From the NCBI GenBank assembly GCA_900554835.1, contig USJD01000225.1:1-5334 (forward strand): a DNA stretch of 5,334 nt, written 5' to 3'. Each line of letters starts with the position of its first letter. Within the stretch, counting starts at the first letter, position 1. This DNA comes from an uncultured Prevotella sp. (GTDB lineage: Bacteria; Bacteroidota; Bacteroidia; Bacteroidales; Bacteroidaceae). A program made the translations under genes and the position numbers. Shown here piece by piece: positions 1 to 5,334 of this stretch. The notes beneath the pieces were generated by a model, which had not been told where the DNA came from, made no database searches, and saw nothing but the letters and a program-made list of their open reading frames with translations.

Positions 1-885
1 CAAAGGTAACTGGGTAGCTTTGGCAACCTGTTCGGCAGAAAGTCCCATTGCCAGCAAACGTTGTGCTGTTTCTGTGTTGGCCTCATGCTTGCCTTCTGCT
101 CTGCCTTCTTCTCTGCCTTTCTTCATGCCCTTTTCCATGCCTATTTCTATACCTTCACGCTTAGCGGTGTCAACGGAATTCTTGATGTCGCGATATGCCA
201 TCTTGCTGGTCTCGTACTCCCTCATTTCCTGCGGAGTAAACTTGGCTATCTCGGCTTCCTCGAAGAGGCGGTCGAAAACCTTGTCGCACAGCTCTTTCGG
301 GCGCTGGGTAAGCTTATAGAGGTTCTTCAGTGCATAGAGCCACTTCTCGTAGAGCGTATCCAGTTCTTCCAGGGGTTTGTTGAACTTGGAAATCTCTACA
401 TAGATATATTCGAGTTTGTCGTAAAATACTTTGTGGGTAGCTGTGTCACACAACTGCACATGATGGCGGATTTTCTCTTTGTCGAATGCATCCTCGTTCA
501 TGCAGAAGTTGAGCAGGGCTACGGTATAGACATGATTGAGTTTGAAATCCCATTCATTCCCCTTTGGTGCCTGTTCGCGAATCGGGAAGGTTGAGTAGAA
601 AAGGGCGCGGTCCTTGAAATGCGCCTGGTAGGCATTCTGCATTTCTACAATGAACTTCTCGCCGTTTTCGCCCTCGCAATATACATCAAAGATGGCTCTG
701 CGGTCGGTATATACATCTCCCACGTGCTCCGGATTCAGATACGACACATCCTTCACAACCTGTCTGCCATTAAACAAGCTGTTGAGGAAGCAAATGAGCA
801 AATCCTTGTTCATTGCTGTTCCAAAAATGCGCTTGAAGCCGAAATCGGTCAGCAAGCTGATGTATCGTTCTTCTACCTGTTTCAT
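1..885 (-). CDS. Rpn-family PD-(D/E)XK nuclease / putative transposase, 3' end cut by window edge
   Basis: Reading the minus strand from the ATG at 885-883 gives 295 codons with no stop before the window edge, so the C-terminus is missing. Residues 13-22 (TDFGFKRIFG) match the conserved N-terminal signature of the Bacteroidetes PDDEXK nuclease family annotated as 'Rpn family recombination-promoting nuclease/putative transposase'. The likely catalytic core is D67 (IFDVYCEGENGEKF), followed by E81 and Q83 in FIVEMQ, the D...ExQ variant of PD-(D/E)XK typical of this family. Residues 155-235 are charged and helical. Residues 245-265 carry glycine every fourth residue, then a short helical motif (LLAMGLSAEQVAKAT) that usually sits close to the C-terminus, so probably only a few dozen residues are lost. 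Related Rpn proteins cleave DNA and promote RecA-independent recombination; the role here is inferred. It has its own promoter, 111 bp from the uvrA stop, so it is likely a separate unit. Such genes are often multicopy in Prevotella genomes. Family call is firm, function is not. Confidence 0.9.
   Translation of the reverse strand, partial: MKQVEERYISLLTDFGFKRIFGTAMNKDLLICFLNSLFNGRQVVKDVSYLNPEHVGDVYTDRRAIFDVYCEGENGEKFIVEMQNAYQAHFKDRALFYSTFPIREQAPKGNEWDFKLNHVYTVALLNFCMNEDAFDKEKIRHHVQLCDTATHKVFYDKLEYIYVEISKFNKPLEELDTLYEKWLYALKNLYKLTQRPKELCDKVFDRLFEEAEIAKFTPQEMREYETSKMAYRDIKNSVDTAKREGIEIGMEKGMKKGREEGRAEGKHEANTETAQRLLAMGLSAEQVAKATQLPL
91..153 (-). repeat. 12-bp imperfect tandem repeat inside the nuclease gene, encoding a Gly-every-four tail
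   Basis: On the minus strand, about five imperfect 12-base units of the form GGC followed by nine purine-rich bases encode residues 245-265, with glycines at 245, 249, 253, 257, 261 and 265 separated by mostly E, K, R or M. Units such as GGCAGAGAAGAA and GGCAGAGCAGAA differ by single bases. Degenerate G-x3 tails of this kind are common at this place in the Bacteroidetes PDDEXK family and vary in unit number between homologues. Each unit is a multiple of three, so gain or loss would keep the frame. Confidence 0.75.
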
Positions 886-908
886 ACGCTGTTTGTTTTA
901 TATCTTAT

Positions 909-941
909 GCAAAGATAAACTTAATATTTGTAACATCCAAA
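909..941 (-). promoter_or_regulatory. Bacteroidetes-type sigma(ABfr) promoter of the Rpn-type nuclease gene
   Basis: On the minus strand TATCTTTGC (909-917) is a full match to the -7 consensus TAnnTTTGC. TTTG at 938-941 is a full match to the -33 element, with a 20-bp spacer inside the usual 19-21 bp. Transcription would begin about 15-20 bases before the ATG at 885. The short leader is AT-rich and has no Shine-Dalgarno sequence, which is normal for this phylum. The promoter lies wholly between the uvrA stop and the nuclease start. Confidence 0.75.
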
Positions 942-990
942 CTTTTAGAGCGTTTTTTTAATTTTCTTCTGCCACAGTCTTCGTTCCTAT

Positions 991-1005
991 CCTGAATTAT
1001 TCAGG
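991..1005 (-). other. Small perfect inverted repeat holding the uvrA stop codon in its loop
   Basis: CCTGAA (991-996) and TTCAGG (1000-1005) are perfect inverted repeats, and the three bases between them (997-999) are the uvrA TAA stop read on the minus strand. In RNA this would be a 6-bp stem with a 3-base loop. No U-tract follows on the minus strand (the downstream run near 952 is A-rich in that direction), so it is not a canonical intrinsic terminator for uvrA. It may be chance or a 3'-end processing or stability hairpin. I see no convincing terminator elsewhere between uvrA and the nuclease gene. Confidence 0.35.
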
Positions 1006-3840
1006 TTTCCCTGATTTCTTCAGTAAAGGGGCGAGGAACTTGTAGGTATATCCCTTCTGCTGCTTCACCATTTCTTCTGGTCTACCGGCAAAGAGGAGCT
1101 GACCGCCGCCTCGTCCACCTTCCGGACCCATGTCGATGAGCCAGTCGGCGAGTTTGATGACATCCAGATTGTGCTCGATGATGATGACCGTATTGCCACG
1201 GTCTACCAGTTTCTGGAGTACATCCATCAGGATGCGGATGTCTTCGAAATGTAGACCGGTTGTCGGTTCATCGAGAATATAGAGCGTCTTGCCCGTATCA
1301 CGCTTCGAGAGTTCGGTAGCCAGTTTTACGCGCTGACTTTCACCGCCAGAGAGGGTAGTGGAACTCTGTCCTAACCTGATGTATCCGAGACCTACATTCT
1401 GTAATGCCTTGATCTTCTGCAGTATCTGAGGAACATTCTCGAAGAAATCTACCGCCTGGTTGATGGTCATGTCGAGAACATCGGCGATGCTCTTTCCCTT
1501 GTATCTTACCTCCAGCGTCTCGCGGTTGTAGCGTTTGCCGTGGCATACCTCACAAGGTACGTAGACATCTGGCAGGAAGTTCATCTCGATGGTCTTATAT
1601 CCGTTACCCTTACATTCTTCGCATCTTCCACCTTTCACGTTAAAGGAGAATCTGCCCGGCTTGTAACCGCGGATCTTTGCCTCGGGAAGTCCTACGAAGA
1701 GCGAGCGGATATCGCTGAACACGCCTGTGTAGGTAGCTGGATTGCTGCGAGGCGTTCTGCCTATAGGACTCTGGTCTACATTCACTACCTTGTCGATATT
1801 CTCGATACCATCGATGCTCTCGTATGGCATCGGTTTCTTGAGCGAACGGTAGAAATGCTGCGAGAGGATAGGCTGGAGGGTCTCGTTGATGAGAGTGGAT
1901 TTGCCTGAGCCGCTGACACCCGTTACGACAATGAGTTTGCCAAGTGGAAAATCAACATTCACCCCCTTGAGGTTGTTGCCCGTAGCTCCGTGAATGGTGA
2001 TATGCTTGCCGTTGCCTTCTCTGCGGAGAGCAGGCACCTCAATAGCCATCTTGCCGTTGAGATACTGGGCGGTGATGGTATCGGTCTTGAGCATCTCCTG
2101 GGGAGTGCCCTGGAAGACAACTTCACCTCCCTTGCGTCCCGCCTTCGGACCGATATCTACTATCCAGTCGGCAGCCCGCATCATATCTTCATCGTGCTCC
2201 ACCACAATAACGGTATTGCCCAGGTCGCGAAGTTCCTTCAGACTGTTGAGCAGACGTTCGTTGTCGCGCTGGTGCAGACCGATGCTCGGCTCATCGAGGA
2301 TATAGAGCACATTGACCAATTGGCTTCCAATCTGTGTGGCAAGACGTATACGCTGACTTTCACCTCCCGAGAGAGAAGCCGACTGACGGTTGAGTGACAG
2401 ATAGTTGAGTCCTACGTCAAGAAGAAAGGTGACACGTGAGCGCAGTTCTTTGATAATCTCATGAGCCACTTTGGCCTTCATAGGTGGCAGGTGCGTCTCT
2501 ACTTGGTCGAGCCAGTCGCGCAGTTCATCTATGTCGAGGTTAGCTACTTCTGATATGTTTTTGTCCCATATTCTGAAAGAGAGCGACTCGCGTTTGAGTC
2601 GTTGTCCCTTACATTCAGGACATACAACGGTGGATATAAACTGGTCAGCCCACTTCTTTCCAGCCGAGCTGTCGTCGTTCTCCATCACCATGCGCAGGTA
2701 TTCGGTCACACCTTCGTAATCGCAGAAATAGTCGGAGGAGGTATGTACCTTCTCCTTGGCAATCTTTACCTTCTCGAGTGAGCCGTTCAGTATTTCCTGC
2801 ATGGCATCGTCAGGAATATCCTTGATAGGTGTCTTTAGTTTGAGATCATACTTGTCGAGTACAGCCTCAATCTGCCAGAATATCATCTGATTCTTGTATT
2901 TGCCTAATGGAGCAATGCCACCTTCGTAGATGCTCAGGCTGTTGTCGGGAATCACCTTCTCCATGTCTATTTGGTCTACCTTGCCTAATCCCTTGCAGTG
3001 GGGGCAGGCACCTTCGGGCGAGTTGAATGAGAACATATTGGGCGCAGGATCCTGATATGCTATACCCGTGATGGGGTCCATAAGTCGCTTGGAGAAATTC
3101 TTTGCCTCGAGTGTGTCTTTGCCTATGACCATCACCATGCCTTCTCCCTGTTTCATAGCAGTAGCTACGCTTTTGCGCAATCGTTCCTCGTCTTCAGCTC
3201 TGACGGCAAGTTTGTCTATGACGACTTCTATGTTGTGATTCTTATATCGGTCGACCTTCATGCCTCGTGTGAGTTCGAGTATCTCTCCGTCTACGCGGAT
3301 ATTGAGATAGCCCTTGCGCCTCATGCTTTCGAAAAGTTCACGATAGTGTCCTTTGCGCTGTCGCACTAAAGGGGCAAGCAGGAAGATTCGTCTCCCTGCA
3401 TAGTGGTTGAGTATCATATCGATGACTTGCTCCTCTGTGTATTTCACCATTTCCTCACCGCTCTGGTAGCTGTAGGCTGTTCCTGCACGAGCATATAGCA
3501 GACGCAGATAGTCGTATATTTCGGTTGTGGTACCTACTGTGGAACGTGGATTTTTGTTGGTGGTCTTCTGTTCGATACTGATGACAGGGCTAAGACCTGT
3601 CATCTTGTCTACATCGGGTCGCTCCATGCTGCCTAAGAAGTTACGGGCATAGGCAGAGAAAGTCTCTATATAGCGACGCTGACCTTCGGCGAATATTGTG
3701 TCGAAGGCCAAGGATGACTTGCCCGATCCTGATAGACCAGTGATGACGGTGAGTGAGTTGCGGGGAATCTCTACGTCTATATTCTTGAGGTTATGAACGC
3801 GGGCTCCCCACACATTTATCTTTTCTTCTTCTGATTGCAT
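997..3840 (-). CDS. uvrA: UvrABC excinuclease subunit A (class I UvrA)
   Basis: UvrA is the dimeric ATPase that finds bulky DNA lesions and loads UvrB in nucleotide excision repair; it acts in the cytoplasm on DNA. The 947-residue length is normal (E. coli about 940), and the N-terminus (INVWGARVHNLKN) aligns with the family start. ATPase I has Walker A GLSGSGKS at 35-42, signature LSGGESQ at 490-496, Walker B LYILDEP at 512-518 and H-loop His549. ATPase II has Walker A GVSGSGKS at 641-648, signature at 830-836, Walker B at 853-859 and His890. The UvrB-binding region (about 120-245) is present, which argues for class I UvrA rather than the UvrA2 type. The C-terminal zinc module is complete (C740, C743, C763, C766). 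The first zinc module has only one CxxC (C279, C282); the expected earlier pair is replaced around DPITG (255-259). A further CxxC lies at C407/C410. The start overlaps the upstream gene's stop by one base, and no separate promoter is visible, so expression probably depends on the operon promoter near 4591. Confidence 0.98.
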   Translation of the reverse strand: MQSEEEKINVWGARVHNLKNIDVEIPRNSLTVITGLSGSGKSSLAFDTIFAEGQRRYIETFSAYARNFLGSMERPDVDKMTGLSPVISIEQKTTNKNPRSTVGTTTEIYDYLRLLYARAGTAYSYQSGEEMVKYTEEQVIDMILNHYAGRRIFLLAPLVRQRKGHYRELFESMRRKGYLNIRVDGEILELTRGMKVDRYKNHNIEVVIDKLAVRAEDEERLRKSVATAMKQGEGMVMVIGKDTLEAKNFSKRLMDPITGIAYQDPAPNMFSFNSPEGACPHCKGLGKVDQIDMEKVIPDNSLSIYEGGIAPLGKYKNQMIFWQIEAVLDKYDLKLKTPIKDIPDDAMQEILNGSLEKVKIAKEKVHTSSDYFCDYEGVTEYLRMVMENDDSSAGKKWADQFISTVVCPECKGQRLKRESLSFRIWDKNISEVANLDIDELRDWLDQVETHLPPMKAKVAHEIIKELRSRVTFLLDVGLNYLSLNRQSASLSGGESQRIRLATQIGSQLVNVLYILDEPSIGLHQRDNERLLNSLKELRDLGNTVIVVEHDEDMMRAADWIVDIGPKAGRKGGEVVFQGTPQEMLKTDTITAQYLNGKMAIEVPALRREGNGKHITIHGATGNNLKGVNVDFPLGKLIVVTGVSGSGKSTLINETLQPILSQHFYRSLKKPMPYESIDGIENIDKVVNVDQSPIGRTPRSNPATYTGVFSDIRSLFVGLPEAKIRGYKPGRFSFNVKGGRCEECKGNGYKTIEMNFLPDVYVPCEVCHGKRYNRETLEVRYKGKSIADVLDMTINQAVDFFENVPQILQKIKALQNVGLGYIRLGQSSTTLSGGESQRVKLATELSKRDTGKTLYILDEPTTGLHFEDIRILMDVLQKLVDRGNTVIIIEHNLDVIKLADWLIDMGPEGGRGGGQLLFAGRPEEMVKQQKGYTYKFLAPLLKKSGKPE

Positions 3841-3842
3841 TA
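3838..3842 (-). promoter_or_regulatory. TAATG stop-start overlap coupling the secreted-protein gene to uvrA
   Basis: On the minus strand the TAA stop (3842-3840) of the CHU_C-domain gene shares its last A with the ATG (3840-3838) of uvrA. A one-base overlap places the terminating ribosome on the uvrA start, the usual arrangement for translational coupling or re-initiation. No Shine-Dalgarno-like sequence stands out just upstream, which makes coupling more plausible. Confidence 0.8.
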
Positions 3843-4550
3843 TTGTCCTGAATTCGTTTGGTTTTCGATGTAACCTCTCAGCAGGTTGACATCACGCTTG
3901 ATATTGTATTCTTTTCCATCGGCTCCTTTTGCCTTGACAAGGCAGAAGTAGACTCCATCCTTAACCGGCTTGCCCTTGTAGGTGCCATCCCAACCGTCGG
4001 CAGGGTCGCGCCATTCGAAAAGTTTTTGTCCCCAGCGGTTGAAGATGTAGCCATGAAACTCTACAAGACTCTGATATCCCGATTTGGCTTTATAGATGTC
4101 ATTGATACCGTCTCCATTGGGACTGAAGGCATTGGGCATCTGTAGCTGACTTTCTGAGATGGTGACCGTAACGGGAGAATCGTCGGTGAGAAACTCCAGC
4201 ACCTCGCCATCTTTCGTAAACTTTGCGTAGAGCACGATACGATGAGTTCCGCTCTGAGTAAACTCGAGTTCGGTGTCCTGCTCATACCTTATTATATAGG
4301 GAGTCTCCTCGGTATCGTGATAGATGCGCCATTCGTAATAGCCATCCCAGCCTGTCGTGTTCTCGGGGTTGGCCACACATGATGCTTTGACAGGGGCTGA
4401 GCCCGTATAGGCAAGGTCAGTACTTGTCTCTCCTTCACTGTTGGTGAACGTCACAACTGGATTGACGGTTGGATAGTCGTCTGCCCAGAGTGTTATGACC
4501 GGCACGAGGAGTGCCCATAACAGAAATGTGTATCGGGTGTTCAATCTCAT
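3840..4550 (-). CDS. Secreted protein with PKD-like domain and T9SS type B (CHU_C) sorting domain
   Basis: The 236-residue product starts with a Sec signal peptide (basic MRLNTR, hydrophobic 8-22, likely cleavage after A23 in LWADD). Residues about 27-133 look like a PKD/Ig-type beta-sandwich (YYEWRIY at 71-77, GTHRIVLYAKF at 101-111). Residues 138-226 form a gliding-motility-associated C-terminal (CHU_C) domain: PNAFSPNGDGIND at 139-151, FNRWGQKLFEW at 170-180, DGWDGTYKGK at 185-194, DGVYFCLVKAKG at 198-209, and a final DVNLLRGY. In Bacteroidetes with a type IX system this is the type B sorting signal, which takes the protein across the outer membrane. About ten polar residues follow the domain. 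The protein is short for the family: it lacks the long repeat arrays of gliding adhesins such as SprB, so it is probably a small surface or secreted protein. Only two cysteines (C58, C203) are present. It is the first gene of an apparent operon with uvrA. Localisation is well supported; function is unknown. Confidence 0.92.
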   Translation of the reverse strand: MRLNTRYTFLLWALLVPVITLWADDYPTVNPVVTFTNSEGETSTDLAYTGSAPVKASCVANPENTTGWDGYYEWRIYHDTEETPYIIRYEQDTELEFTQSGTHRIVLYAKFTKDGEVLEFLTDDSPVTVTISESQLQMPNAFSPNGDGINDIYKAKSGYQSLVEFHGYIFNRWGQKLFEWRDPADGWDGTYKGKPVKDGVYFCLVKAKGADGKEYNIKRDVNLLRGYIENQTNSGQ

Positions 4551-4590
4551 ATCTTAAATGTCGTTTTTGCCTTGTGAGGCGTTATTTTGT

Positions 4591-4623
4591 GCAAAGATAC
4601 TAAAAAGATGAGACATGAATATG
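4591..4623 (-). promoter_or_regulatory. Promoter for the CHU_C-domain gene and uvrA (minus strand)
   Basis: On the minus strand TATCTTTGC (4591-4599) matches the Bacteroidetes -7 consensus TAnnTTTGC completely, with an A/T tract just upstream. The -33 position (4620-4623, CATA on this strand) is a poor match to TTTG. Transcription would start about 35 bases before the ATG at 4550. That leader contains a tiny inverted repeat, GCCT-CACA-AGGC (4569-4580). Confidence 0.6.
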
Positions 4624-4652
4624 GCTGGTTGAGAGTTTTTTTGTATTTTTGC
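4620..4652 (+). promoter_or_regulatory. Promoter for the LysM/periplasmic-binding-like gene (plus strand)
   Basis: TATTTTTGC at 4644-4652 matches TAnnTTTGC completely. With a 20-bp spacer the -33 position falls at 4620-4623 (TATG), three of four matches to TTTG. Transcription would start near 4657-4660, leaving a leader of about 20 bases before the ATG at 4679. This placement argues against the earlier in-frame ATG at 4655. Confidence 0.6.
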
Positions 4653-4678
4653 ACATGAATAACCAAAATATCGACGTT

Positions 4679-5334
4679 ATGAGACTAAAATTAAGATATC
4701 TGTTGCTCGTTTTGGGCTTGATGTTGAGTTCTGTCATGTTGGCGCAGAGCATTAAATGGCGCGACATCTATACGGTGAAGAAGAAGGATACCATCTTCAG
4801 TATTGCCAAGAAGTATGGATTGAGTCTGCCAGAACTGATGGATGCCAATCCAGAGATGAAACAGGAAGGATATGTATTGAAGAAGGGTGATACCCTCTTT
4901 ATTCCATACGAAAAAAACACCCAAGTGACTCAGACAGTTGCTGCTGGTAAGAACTTGAAAGCTGCCCAGCAGGTAACTGTTGCCCAAACCGCAAGTACTG
5001 TGAAGGTAGGGGTTATGTTGCCTCTTCATGATGTAGATGGCGATGGCAGACGAATGGTGGAGTATTATCGAGGCATCCTGATGGCTTGTGAAACATTGAA
5101 GCAGAAGGGCATTTCTACAGATATACATGCCTGGAACGTGCCTATTGATGCCGATATCCGTACCACACTTTTACAGGAAGGTGCCAACAAGTGCGATGTG
5201 ATATTCGGCCCTCTCTATTCCAAGCATGTGAGTGCGTTGGCAGGATTCTGTAAGACCTATGGCATCAAGATGGTGATACCTTTCTCAATAACTGGCGATG
5301 ATGTGGAGCGCAATAAGGAAATATTCCAAGTATA
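4679..5334 (+). CDS. Exported LysM-domain protein with type 1 periplasmic-binding-like domain, 3' end cut by window edge
   Basis: The frame is open from ATG 4679 to the edge: 218 codons plus two bases. Residues 1-22 are a Sec signal peptide (MRLKLRYLLLV..., likely cleavage LA|QS, before a Gln as is frequent in this phylum). Residues 31-76 form one LysM domain (YTVKKKDTIFSIAKKYGL, LMDANPEM, LKKGDTLFIP), which binds peptidoglycan glycan chains. A linker rich in A, T, Q and V (about 79-107) follows. From residue 108 (VKVGVMLPLHD, then YYRGILMACETLKQKG, CDVIFGPLYSKHVSALAGFCKTYGIKMVIPFS) the pattern is that of a type 1 periplasmic binding protein fold, as in amino-acid ABC transporter receptors and in the lipoprotein LpoA that activates a peptidoglycan synthase. 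An earlier in-frame ATG at 4655 would add eight residues (MNNQNIDV) before the signal peptide, but it sits about where transcription should begin, so 4679 is preferred. There is no lipobox cysteine. A cell-wall-bound periplasmic or surface sensor or scaffold is plausible; ligand and partner are unknown. Confidence 0.9.
   Translation, partial: MRLKLRYLLLVLGLMLSSVMLAQSIKWRDIYTVKKKDTIFSIAKKYGLSLPELMDANPEMKQEGYVLKKGDTLFIPYEKNTQVTQTVAAGKNLKAAQQVTVAQTASTVKVGVMLPLHDVDGDGRRMVEYYRGILMACETLKQKGISTDIHAWNVPIDADIRTTLLQEGANKCDVIFGPLYSKHVSALAGFCKTYGIKMVIPFSITGDDVERNKEIFQV

Larger units (their letters stand above)
4591..4652. repeat. Imperfect inverted repeat spanning the divergent promoters
   Basis: The arm at 4591-4606 (GCAAAGATACTAAAAA) and the reverse complement of 4637-4652 (GCAAAAATACAAAAAA) agree at 14 of 16 positions, with the dyad centre near 4621.5 and 30 bases between the arms. 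Each outer end is a -7 promoter box facing outwards. Two promoters with A/T-rich spacers could produce much of this likeness, but the identity also covers the TAC and the A-run beyond the core box. Confidence 0.6.

Noticed and set aside
61..594. Long plus-strand open frame opposite the nuclease gene (also 20-319, 619-918 and 650-961)
   Set aside because: It is antisense to a well-recognised PDDEXK-family gene, its translation shows no family signature, and the minus-strand frame has a matched promoter. These are shadows.
1..885. The nuclease gene as a true insertion sequence with terminal inverted repeats
   Set aside because: No terminal repeats or target-site duplication are visible on its right side, the left end is outside the window, and 'transposase' in this family's name is largely historical.
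1340..1546. Minus-strand 68-codon frame overlapping uvrA in another frame
   Set aside because: Out-of-frame shadow of the UvrA region around the second ATPase signature.
1540..2397. Plus-strand open frames of 122, 103 and 135 codons inside uvrA, with another at 2471-2719
   Set aside because: They lie antisense within strongly conserved uvrA sequence, carry no recognisable domain, and have no Bacteroidetes promoter in front.
3858..4285. Open frames on both strands within the CHU_C-domain gene
   Set aside because: The annotated frame carries a signal peptide and clear CHU_C motifs; the others have neither.
4569..4580. GCCT-loop-AGGC inverted repeat as a terminator or riboswitch stem in the leader of the CHU_C-domain gene
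   Set aside because: Only four base pairs (five with a wobble) and no U-tract in the direction of transcription; too weak to call a regulatory element.
4655..4678. Upstream in-frame ATG adding MNNQNIDV to the LysM protein
   Set aside because: It lies only three bases beyond the -7 box, at or before the expected transcription start, and would put a polar stretch ahead of a textbook signal peptide.
4691..5128. Minus-strand 145-codon frame opposite the LysM gene
   Set aside because: The plus strand encodes a clear signal peptide, LysM and binding-protein-like segment; the antisense frame has no recognisable motif.

Overview
The window looks like chromosomal DNA of a Bacteroidales bacterium, most likely Prevotella or a close relative (Segatella and similar). 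Three things point there: promoter boxes that fit the Bacteroidetes consensus (TTTG, about 20 bp, TAnnTTTGC), a secreted protein ending in a type IX secretion type B (CHU_C, 'gliding motility-associated') sorting domain, and start sites without clear Shine-Dalgarno sequences. The genus is inference; no rRNA or other phylogenetic marker is present apart from uvrA.

Layout, left to right. Positions 1-885 (minus) carry the N-terminal 295 residues of a PD-(D/E)XK nuclease of the Rpn / 'putative transposase' family. It is cut by the window edge inside its C-terminal tail and has its own well-formed promoter at 909-941. Positions 997-3840 (minus) hold a complete 947-residue uvrA, the damage-recognition ATPase of nucleotide excision repair. 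Positions 3840-4550 (minus) hold a 236-residue secreted protein: signal peptide, PKD/Ig-like domain, CHU_C sorting domain. Its stop codon overlaps the uvrA start by one base (TAATG), so the two are almost certainly co-transcribed and probably translationally coupled. Positions 4551-4678 are a divergent promoter region built around a 14/16 inverted repeat. From 4679 (plus) to the right edge runs the first 218 codons of an exported protein with one LysM domain followed by a type 1 periplasmic-binding-protein-like domain.

The gene content is mostly housekeeping and envelope. I do not see a clear undescribed multi-gene system. The points most worth a second look are the possible intragenic C-terminal product of the Rpn-type nuclease, the half-missing first zinc module of UvrA, the coupling of a surface/secreted protein gene to uvrA, and the symmetrical shared promoter between the two envelope genes. 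No tRNA, rRNA, CRISPR array, insertion-sequence ends or riboswitch could be recognised. No gene-free stretch exceeds 130 bases.
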